Shown: in pieces, positions 1-4,713 of the stretch
Position numbering within the stretch: the first letter of the stretch is position 1
Layout of the letters: each line of letters opens with the position of its first letter
Origin: CAZMCH01 sp964564735
Lineage (GTDB): Bacteria; Poribacteria; DTPJ01
Assembly (NCBI GenBank): GCA_964564735.1
Contig: CAZMCH010000156.1
Coordinates: 1-5,872 of the forward strand
Direction: 5' to 3'
Length of the DNA stretch: 5,872 nt
Notes under the pieces: model-generated
Database searches by the model: none
What the model saw: the letters and a program-made list of their open reading frames with translations, nothing else
Told to the model about the DNA's origin: nothing
Made by a program: the position numbers and the translations under genes

Positions 1-2
1 CT

Positions 3-914
3 TTGGCATTTTCATTACTTTTTGGCAGAGTCTTTTGCGCTTCTGTATGTCCTCTTGGGGCAATACAGGATATTGTCTTGGTTCGTCCTCTCAAAGTGCC
101 TGCATGGATAGACAGATCATTAAGCACGTTTGCCTATATTTATCTTGGTGCAGGTGCGCTTTTTGCTGGAACAGGAAGTGCGTTTATTATATGCCAATAT
201 GACCCGTTTGTAGCTTTTTTTAGGCGTAGCGGAAATCTAAATATATTGATAATCAGCATTAGCTTTATTATAATATCTATCTTTATTGGGCGACCATATT
301 GCAGATACCTTTGTCCTTATGGAGCCTTGCTACGATTGACTTCGAGAGGTGCTAAATGGCATGTCAGCATAACGCCTGATGATTGTATACAATGCAGTCT
401 TTGTGAGGATTCATGCCCATTTGGAGCTATAAATAAACCTGCACAAAAAGGGAAAATAAGGGAAAATAAAAGGCTTTTCGTTATTATGATTCTGCTTTTG
501 CCGATATTAATTGCTGGAGGGGTGTTTCTTGGGATTCAATCTGGCGCGCCGTTGTCGCATGTGAATTTCAAAGTCCGTCTTGCTGAGCAAATCTGGCTAG
601 AAGATACTAATGCTGTTACAGAAACAACAGAACCAAGCGAGGCTTTTCGAGGCACAGGAAATCCCAAAGAGGCGCTTTATCAAGAAGTAATTAATATAAA
701 AAGAAAATTTACCATAGGCAGTGGGATATTTGGCGGATTCGTAGGCTTAGTTATTGCTTCAAAACTGATCTCTTTGACACTGAGAAACAAAAGAACAGAT
801 TTTGAGGCTGATCGTTCTAATTGCATATCTTGCGGGAGATGCTTTGCATACTGCCCTGTAGGACAAAAAGTAAGCAATTTGAAAATTAAACTACCAATTA
901 AGGGAGGTTCTTAA
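3..914 (+). CDS. NosR/NapH-like membrane polyferredoxin, 5'-truncated by window edge
   Basis: This is an integral membrane iron-sulfur protein that probably passes electrons between a quinone or membrane partner and a cytoplasmic or periplasmic redox enzyme. The 303 visible residues show two CxxxCP motifs typical of the NapH/NosR/CcoG type (C12/C16 in RVFCASVCP, C100/C104 in CRYLCPYG). They also show two ferredoxin-type CxxCxxCxxxCP motifs (C128-C138 and C274-C284), each able to hold a 4Fe-4S cluster. Hydrophobic segments lie near residues 42-62, 79-97, 157-177 and 238-258. Their order puts both clusters on the same, probably cytoplasmic, side with an external loop at 178-237. The frame opens at a TTG at base 3, but the protein begins inside a conserved motif, so the true start (possibly with an FMN-binding domain, as in NosR/PceC relatives) is most likely upstream of the window. 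The stop overlaps the next start (TAATG), implying translational coupling. The family is clear; the partner enzyme is unknown. Confidence 0.85.
   Translation: MAFSLLFGRVFCASVCPLGAIQDIVLVRPLKVPAWIDRSLSTFAYIYLGAGALFAGTGSAFIICQYDPFVAFFRRSGNLNILIISISFIIISIFIGRPYCRYLCPYGALLRLTSRGAKWHVSITPDDCIQCSLCEDSCPFGAINKPAQKGKIRENKRLFVIMILLLPILIAGGVFLGIQSGAPLSHVNFKVRLAEQIWLEDTNAVTETTEPSEAFRGTGNPKEALYQEVINIKRKFTIGSGIFGGFVGLVIASKLISLTLRNKRTDFEADRSNCISCGRCFAYCPVGQKVSNLKIKLPIKGGS
901..908 (+). promoter_or_regulatory. Shine-Dalgarno site for the transaldolase-like gene
   Basis: AGGGAGGT lies inside the last codons of the polyferredoxin gene, five bases before the ATG at 914. It is a near-perfect ribosome binding site. 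It fixes that ATG as the start and supports reinitiation at the TAATG overlap. Confidence 0.8.
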
Positions 915-2854
915 TGATTAATAAACAAATTATTAGCGAGGCTTTCGATAGAGGAAAGACCCTAGCTGTAGCAGACGGAGTTTTGGTCTCTCCAGTAAAG
1001 GGGGCGCTTGTATCCAGAACAGAGGAATTGATTGACGCAATAATAAAGCAAAGCAAATCCAAGAAACAATCAGCCAAAACGATGATACAGCTTGGTCTAA
1101 ACTTCGCTGGTAAAGATGCTATGATCGTTGGCTATGGTAATGATGAAATAGAAGCGGCTTTTGAGATCGTTTTGAAAAATATTGATGAAATAGAAGCTGA
1201 TTCAGTGAAAGATGTAGTCAATAATTTCCTGAACGATATGAAATCAGTTAATAAAGGTGATAGCCTTCCGGGTTTATGGGCGGAAAGGATTGAAACTAAG
1301 CTAGATTCAGTCAAAACAGGTAGTTCATTCCTTAAGCTTATGAAAGAAAATATGCGCAGTAGCATTTATTGGCAGATGATAGATGGCGGATACTGTAAAT
1401 TTGGTAATGATTTTGCAAGAGGATTAGTATATCTTAGACATATCGGATTTTGTCAGGTGTCAACAAATCCAGTCCTTGCGGCGAGGGCTTTTGATGAGGA
1501 TCCCGCATTGATGGATGAGCTAATAATAGAGGTCGCAAAACATGACGACTGGAAAAAGAATCCAGAAGCCCATAGCGACGAGATTGCATTATCCGCAACA
1601 TTGATTGCATTGTGGCCTAATCTGGAAATATTCCGTCCATTAGCGTTATATACGGGGCTTAAAGATTACATGGTAAGTTTCCAACTTAATCCAAACATCG
1701 CTGATCTTGCGGATGAGAGCATAGAAGATGCCCGTAACGCATATAGCCTTGCATCTGACTATCTTAAAGACTATGATCGCCTTCTGGGATTTGAGGGAAA
1801 TGTGGGTCCTTGCATAGTGTTTAAGGTCGCAGCTTGTCATGAAGCGGCAAGAAAAATAACCGTTGTGCTAAATAGTAGTGGTATTGGGACAAATAACACA
1901 GTCGTTTATACCGTTGCTCAGGAAGTTCAATTAGTGCTAGATGCCTTTGAAGGCAAAGCCAAAGCAGTAAAAGATGGCAAGCAGGTCGTCAGAACCTATG
2001 AAACAAATATGGGTGGACGTTTTACTAGCCATTTGAGAGAAGAAGAAGCAGAAAAAATATTTAACCAGATCGCTGAAAAGCTGGGTAATGACAAAGCTTC
2101 TGAAATGCTAAAAGCCCTTGCAGAATCCATAAAAGTTGACGAAGCAACAATGAAAAGCCTTGAATCTGCAAGCGTAGCAGAAATGGCAAAGGTAATATGC
2201 TCTTTTAAGTATCTAAAAACGCTTGATAATCCAATTGTCATCAAAGCAGGTGAAATGCTAGGAAAATCTATAGATGAAATAAAACTACATGAAGACGATC
2301 TTAAAAAGGCAGGAACGCTTGTTGCGCGTGGAGTATATTGGGTGTTTTATAGCCCTGAAAACAGACCTAGATGGATTAGCTATCTGAAAAAAGCATACGG
2401 TTTAGATGATGATCAAGCAAAGTGGATATTTGAATCTATGGATGTTTTGCCAGCATCAAAGCGAGTCCCTGCAGATACTATGGACGCATTAGGCAAAACT
2501 AATATGTGTCATACTGAATTTCCCAATCATTCAAGGGCTGTTCAAATATTTTCAGAGCAAGCAGGCTTTAATCTAGAGAATTATAAAGAGTCTGTGCTTG
2601 ATAGATTTGATATTGGTATTGAGAAACGCCTTGAGGAAGTTGCAGATTTTCCACGAGGCTATAATTTAACAAAGACATTAAAAGATTTCCTGTTAAGTGA
2701 AGTCGGTATTGATGTTGCTAATTGGAATACCAAAGGTCTTACACCAGAGGAATGGCAATTTTTTGGTTCGGTTCAAAAGACGCTTGCAGAATTTAAGACC
2801 GCTTACGATACTTTTGCCAAAAAGTGTGTAGAAGCGGTAAAGGAATCTGTATAA
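914..2854 (+). CDS. Enlarged transaldolase / fructose-6-phosphate aldolase-like protein
   Basis: The 646-residue soluble protein appears to contain a divergent class I aldolase barrel of the transaldolase/FSA superfamily at about residues 155-450. By eye, STNP (183-186) matches the family's TTNP asparagine segment. VFKVAA (302-307) places K304 at the Schiff-base lysine (K132 in E. coli TalB, K85 in FSA). GIGTNNTVVYTVAQ (323-336) matches FSA GIPTLGTAVYGAAQ. GGR (367-369) supplies the phosphate-binding arginine, and ICSFK (428-432) resembles the SFR/SFK strand. Q257 falls where TalB has E96 and FSA has Q59, and M366 falls where TalB has F178 and FSA has Y131. The N-terminal aspartate (TalB D17) is not clearly placed. 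Usual family members are 220-400 residues, so about 150 N-terminal and 180 C-terminal residues are extra; I recognise nothing in them. No signal peptide or membrane helix is seen. The start is fixed by a strong Shine-Dalgarno and a one-base overlap with the polyferredoxin gene. A sugar-phosphate aldol reaction is inferred; the real substrate is unknown. Confidence 0.6.
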   Translation: MINKQIISEAFDRGKTLAVADGVLVSPVKGALVSRTEELIDAIIKQSKSKKQSAKTMIQLGLNFAGKDAMIVGYGNDEIEAAFEIVLKNIDEIEADSVKDVVNNFLNDMKSVNKGDSLPGLWAERIETKLDSVKTGSSFLKLMKENMRSSIYWQMIDGGYCKFGNDFARGLVYLRHIGFCQVSTNPVLAARAFDEDPALMDELIIEVAKHDDWKKNPEAHSDEIALSATLIALWPNLEIFRPLALYTGLKDYMVSFQLNPNIADLADESIEDARNAYSLASDYLKDYDRLLGFEGNVGPCIVFKVAACHEAARKITVVLNSSGIGTNNTVVYTVAQEVQLVLDAFEGKAKAVKDGKQVVRTYETNMGGRFTSHLREEEAEKIFNQIAEKLGNDKASEMLKALAESIKVDEATMKSLESASVAEMAKVICSFKYLKTLDNPIVIKAGEMLGKSIDEIKLHEDDLKKAGTLVARGVYWVFYSPENRPRWISYLKKAYGLDDDQAKWIFESMDVLPASKRVPADTMDALGKTNMCHTEFPNHSRAVQIFSEQAGFNLENYKESVLDRFDIGIEKRLEEVADFPRGYNLTKTLKDFLLSEVGIDVANWNTKGLTPEEWQFFGSVQKTLAEFKTAYDTFAKKCVEAVKESV

Positions 2855-2858
2855 CATT

Positions 2859-3080
2859 ATGGCACGCAGATCAAGCCCATCATTTAAGGGTGCTGATTTA
2901 CTCGGTAAAATTGCCTCTGGATTGGTTTTGCCGATTCTTGGCGGATTCTTTCTCGGCAAATATGTCGATGAATATTTTGGAACATTTCCTTGGATTACGC
3001 TTATTTTAATGATGTTTGGCATAATATCTGGATTTACTTGGCTATATAAATCCTTAAATGACGATGACAAAAAGCAATGA
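2859..3080 (+). CDS. atpZ: AtpZ/AtpI-family small membrane protein (F0F1-ATPase accessory subunit)
   Basis: This 73-residue protein has a basic N-terminus (MARRSSPSFK) and two hydrophobic helices at about 17-34 and 44-63. The helices are separated by a short polar turn with the sequence GKYVDEYFG, and the tail is charged (NDDDKKQ). A glycine-rich first helix, G-K/R-x-x-D at its end and a second helix starting FPW are typical of the AtpZ/AtpI (ATPase_gene1) family. Members are encoded with F-type ATP synthases and are thought to help c-ring assembly or Mg2+/Ca2+ supply. The gene starts four bases after the previous stop; AGGA at 2841-2844 is a weak and distant ribosome site, so coupling with the upstream gene is likely. 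No atpB, atpE or other synthase gene follows, which is unusual; they may lie elsewhere. The family call is good, but the link to ATP synthase cannot be shown here. Confidence 0.75.
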   Translation: MARRSSPSFKGADLLGKIASGLVLPILGGFFLGKYVDEYFGTFPWITLILMMFGIISGFTWLYKSLNDDDKKQ

Positions 3081-3765
3081 GCTTATATATCAAGATGAAC
3101 GGTTAGATAAATATGATGAATTAAGGATCATCCAGAAAAAAGATGGTCCTTATTTTTCAATCGATGCGATTATATTGGCAAAGTTTGCGAATGTCGGAAA
3201 AGGCGATAAGGTTATTGATTTAGGGGCAGGCGGAGGTATAATTTCACTTCTGCTTGCTTCTACAACCGATCTTCAAAGTGTTACAGCAGTTGAGATACAA
3301 AACGAATTATCTGATCTTGCTAGACGCAATGTCATTTTGAGTGGATTAGAGCATAAAATTGAGATATTAAATGATGACATTAGACTTATCGATAAAAAAT
3401 TCCCTCCAGAAAGCTTCGATCTCGTTGTTTCCAATCCTCCTTATAGGGCAATTGGTTCTGGAAGGCTAAATCCCGATAGCCCAAAGGCTATTGCTCGCCA
3501 TGAAATAAAATGCACATTAGATAACGTCCTTCATTCCGCTTTTCATTTACTAAGAAATCAAGGTAAATTTGCTGTTGTCTATCGCCCAGATAGATTAGCC
3601 GATCTTATATCAGGATGCAGAAAATATAATCTTGAACCAAAAAGAATTCAGTTTGTATATCCTGACTATGACCGTGAATGTAATTTAGTTTTGCTTGAAG
3701 CAGTAAAAAATGGTCGCCCTAGCTGTAAGGTATTGAAACCGCTAATTTTAGATGAAAATTCATAA
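3058..3765 (+). CDS. TrmN6/YfiC-like SAM-dependent N6-adenine methyltransferase
   Basis: The 235-residue class I methyltransferase resembles the TrmN6 group (tRNA1(Val) adenine-37 N6-methyltransferase), which modifies an adenine next to the anticodon. Visible features are the family's N-terminal FSIDAIILAKF segment (33-43) and motif I VIDLGAGGG (52-60) for SAM binding. E79 ends the second strand and should contact the SAM ribose. The catalytic NPPY tetrad (126-129) is typical of N6-adenine and glutamine methylases, and ARHE (146-149) follows. The length matches the family (about 230-250). The first ATG overlaps atpZ by 23 bases; a second in-frame ATG at 3064 is an equally plausible start, and neither has a clear Shine-Dalgarno, which fits translational coupling. 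The exact target (tRNA, another RNA, or protein) cannot be read from the sequence, so I leave the symbol empty. It is the last gene of the block; an inverted repeat begins within its final codons. Confidence 0.8.
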   Translation: MTMTKSNELIYQDERLDKYDELRIIQKKDGPYFSIDAIILAKFANVGKGDKVIDLGAGGGIISLLLASTTDLQSVTAVEIQNELSDLARRNVILSGLEHKIEILNDDIRLIDKKFPPESFDLVVSNPPYRAIGSGRLNPDSPKAIARHEIKCTLDNVLHSAFHLLRNQGKFAVVYRPDRLADLISGCRKYNLEPKRIQFVYPDYDRECNLVLLEAVKNGRPSCKVLKPLILDENS

Positions 3766-3797
3766 ATACTTATTGACTTATGAAAAAAAGTATTTAT
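3762..3797. repeat. Perfect 10-base inverted repeat spanning the promoter
   Basis: ATAAATACTT (3762-3771) is exactly mirrored by AAGTATTTAT (3788-3797), with a 16-base spacer. The left arm includes the methyltransferase stop codon; the right arm runs into the -10 box. It could act as an operator for a dimeric regulator, since the arms are 26 bases apart centre to centre, about 2.5 helical turns. It could also be a weak terminator for the upstream block, but the stem is almost all A/T and no T-run follows on the + strand. Confidence 0.5.
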
Positions 3798-3800
3798 AAT
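3773..3800 (+). promoter_or_regulatory. Sigma70-type promoter candidate for the secreted protein gene
   Basis: TTGACT (3773-3778, five of six consensus bases) is followed after 16 bases by a perfect TATAAT (3795-3800). Transcription would begin near 3806-3808 and give a leader of about 190 bases before the ATG at 3998. It sits immediately after the upstream stop codon, where a promoter for the next operon is expected. The surrounding AT-richness raises the chance of a coincidental match, but having both boxes at near-optimal spacing is good support. Confidence 0.6.
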
Positions 3801-3805
3801 AAACG

Positions 3806-3837
3806 TGAAAATTAATGCGTTTCTATATCAATTTTCA
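3806..3837 (+). promoter_or_regulatory. Leader hairpin 1 (AU-rich)
   Basis: TGAAAATT (3806-3813) pairs perfectly with AATTTTCA (3830-3837) around a 16-base loop. It would lie at the very 5' end of the predicted transcript and might protect it. It is AU-only apart from one G-C pair, so it is the weakest of the three hairpins. Confidence 0.35.
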
Positions 3838-3887
3838 GGATATATTATTCAACCGAATTAATTATAGTGCTTATTTTTTATGTTAGG

Positions 3888-3907
3888 GACATGTTTGGAA
3901 ACCTGTC
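3888..3907 (+). promoter_or_regulatory. Leader hairpin 2 with GGA in the loop
   Basis: GACA (3888-3891) pairs with TGTC (3904-3907). After a single T/C mismatch, GTT (3893-3895) pairs with AAC (3900-3902), leaving a TGGA loop (3896-3899). A GGA exposed in a short hairpin loop is the arrangement bound by CsrA/RsmA-type regulators, although this organism is not known to have one. Confidence 0.4.
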
Positions 3908-3913
3908 ACTACA

Positions 3914-3946
3914 TTAAAGTCTTCCTTTCCCAAAGGGAGGCTTTAG
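3914..3946 (+). promoter_or_regulatory. Leader hairpin 3, strong, containing a copy of the Shine-Dalgarno hexamer
   Basis: Bases 3914-3928 pair with 3932-3946 along 15 positions (three of them G-U) around a CCC loop. It is the most stable structure in the intergenic region. No T-run follows (the next bases are GAATTATAAA), so it is not a standard terminator. Its right arm holds GGGAGG (3935-3940), identical to the Shine-Dalgarno at 3983-3988, so the pyrimidine-rich left arm and loop can pair with either copy. A cis-regulatory role is inferred. I do not recognise a known riboswitch class. Confidence 0.5.
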
Positions 3947-3982
3947 GAATTATAAATACAATGATTAATTTGGGCAATTATT

Positions 3983-3989
3983 GGGAGGT
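3983..3989 (+). promoter_or_regulatory. Shine-Dalgarno site of the secreted protein gene
   Basis: GGGAGGT ends eight bases before the ATG at 3998, an ideal distance, and fixes that start. The bases 3981-3988 (TTGGGAGG) can alternatively pair with TTTCCCAA at 3926-3933, which would hide the site. Confidence 0.8.
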
Positions 3990-3997
3990 AAATATAA

Positions 3998-4684
3998 ATG
4001 AAAAAAATATTTTTATTAACATTGTTACTTGCGTTATTTTGCTTTCAAGCAAATATTATCAATGCAGAAGTCAAAGTCCTTTTCGATGAGGAAAATGATT
4101 TTCTCAAGATAGCGGCTTTTGGATTTACTGCTGGATGCAATGCCGAAATTGTCAAAAACGATGTCTTTCATGGTAACATGGCAATAAGGGTGAATACCCC
4201 TATTTTAGGAAATTGTCAGGCATATAAAGAGCAAATACCTGATTGGAAGTTTGCAATCAAAGAAAAACCTGGGAAAGGTGAATACCGCTATTTAACTTTT
4301 GCATGGAAAACAGTAGGTCAAGTAGGAATAATGATCCAATTTCCCGATAATGGTGCTTGGGGTGCTAATCCTGGTCCATGTGTAGAACCACCAATATCAA
4401 AAGGAACAAGAAGATATATAGATGGCAAAAATGAGACAGGTTGGGGTGGAATATGTATAGATAAAAACCCACCAAAAGAATGGCGAGTTTATACTCGTGA
4501 TTTATTTGAAGATTTTGGTGAATTCGTTATGACAGGTATGGCATTAACTCCTTTCGGCACAGATCATGCCCTATATGATTATCTTATGTTAGCATCTAGC
4601 ATTGATGAATTTCCAAAATTGGCGGTGGTTTCTTCGGCAGAAGTAATTACTACAACATGGGCTAATGTCAAAAGGCAATATTAA
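3998..4684 (+). CDS. Secreted beta-sandwich-like protein of unknown function with signal peptide
   Basis: The 228-residue protein begins with a clear Sec signal peptide: MKK, a hydrophobic core at about 4-17, and a likely cleavage after A23 (INA|EV). C15 lies in the core but LALFC is not a good lipobox, so a lipoprotein is unlikely. The mature part has four cysteines (C47, C73, C128, C153), enough for two disulfides. It is rich in aromatic residues and alternating beta-type segments: YRYLTFAWK (96-104), GIMIQFPDNGAWG (110-122), KEWRVYTRDLFEDFG (160-174), MTGMALTPF (178-186). From memory, this FAWK ... W-x-V-x-TRDLF-x-DFG pattern occurs in jelly-roll, carbohydrate-binding-like domains of planctomycete and poribacterial secreted proteins; I cannot confirm that here. 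No catalytic motif is recognised. The C-terminus ends TTTWANVKRQY after a short linker. Expression is probably driven by the promoter at 3773-3800 and shared with the aminotransferase gene 29 bases downstream. Confidence 0.7.
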   Translation: MKKIFLLTLLLALFCFQANIINAEVKVLFDEENDFLKIAAFGFTAGCNAEIVKNDVFHGNMAIRVNTPILGNCQAYKEQIPDWKFAIKEKPGKGEYRYLTFAWKTVGQVGIMIQFPDNGAWGANPGPCVEPPISKGTRRYIDGKNETGWGGICIDKNPPKEWRVYTRDLFEDFGEFVMTGMALTPFGTDHALYDYLMLASSIDEFPKLAVVSSAEVITTTWANVKRQY

Positions 4685-4702
4685 CCTAATTGATCATTGT
4701 TT

Positions 4703-4707
4703 AGGAG
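4703..4707 (+). promoter_or_regulatory. Shine-Dalgarno site of the DegT aminotransferase gene
   Basis: AGGAG ends six bases before the ATG at 4714 and decides that start. It lies in the 29-base gap after the secreted protein gene. No promoter or terminator is visible in that gap, so the two genes are probably co-transcribed. Confidence 0.75.
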
Positions 4708-4713
4708 ATTAAG

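Noticed and set aside
2693..3070. 125-codon open frame on the minus strand
   Set aside because: It lies opposite the aldolase-like gene end and atpZ, shows no recognisable motif, and is explained as a shadow of the + strand genes.
3762..3797. Rho-independent terminator after the methyltransferase gene
   Set aside because: The stem is nearly all A/T, the loop is 16 bases, and no T-run follows on the + strand. An operator or promoter symmetry fits better.
3914..3950. Intrinsic terminator or attenuator at leader hairpin 3
   Set aside because: The stem is strong, but the following bases are GAATTATAAA, not a T-run, so termination by this hairpin is not supported.
3880..4089. 69-codon open frame crossing the leader and the start of the secreted protein gene
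   Set aside because: It has no Shine-Dalgarno before its ATG, overlaps the leader hairpins, and runs out of frame into a gene with a clear signal peptide and ideal ribosome site. An internal ATG at 3961 could make an upstream overlapping ORF, but support is too weak.
4685..4705. Small inverted repeat CCTAA/TTAGG overlapping the DegT ribosome site
   Set aside because: Only five pairs around an 11-base loop; expected by chance and too weak to sequester the site.
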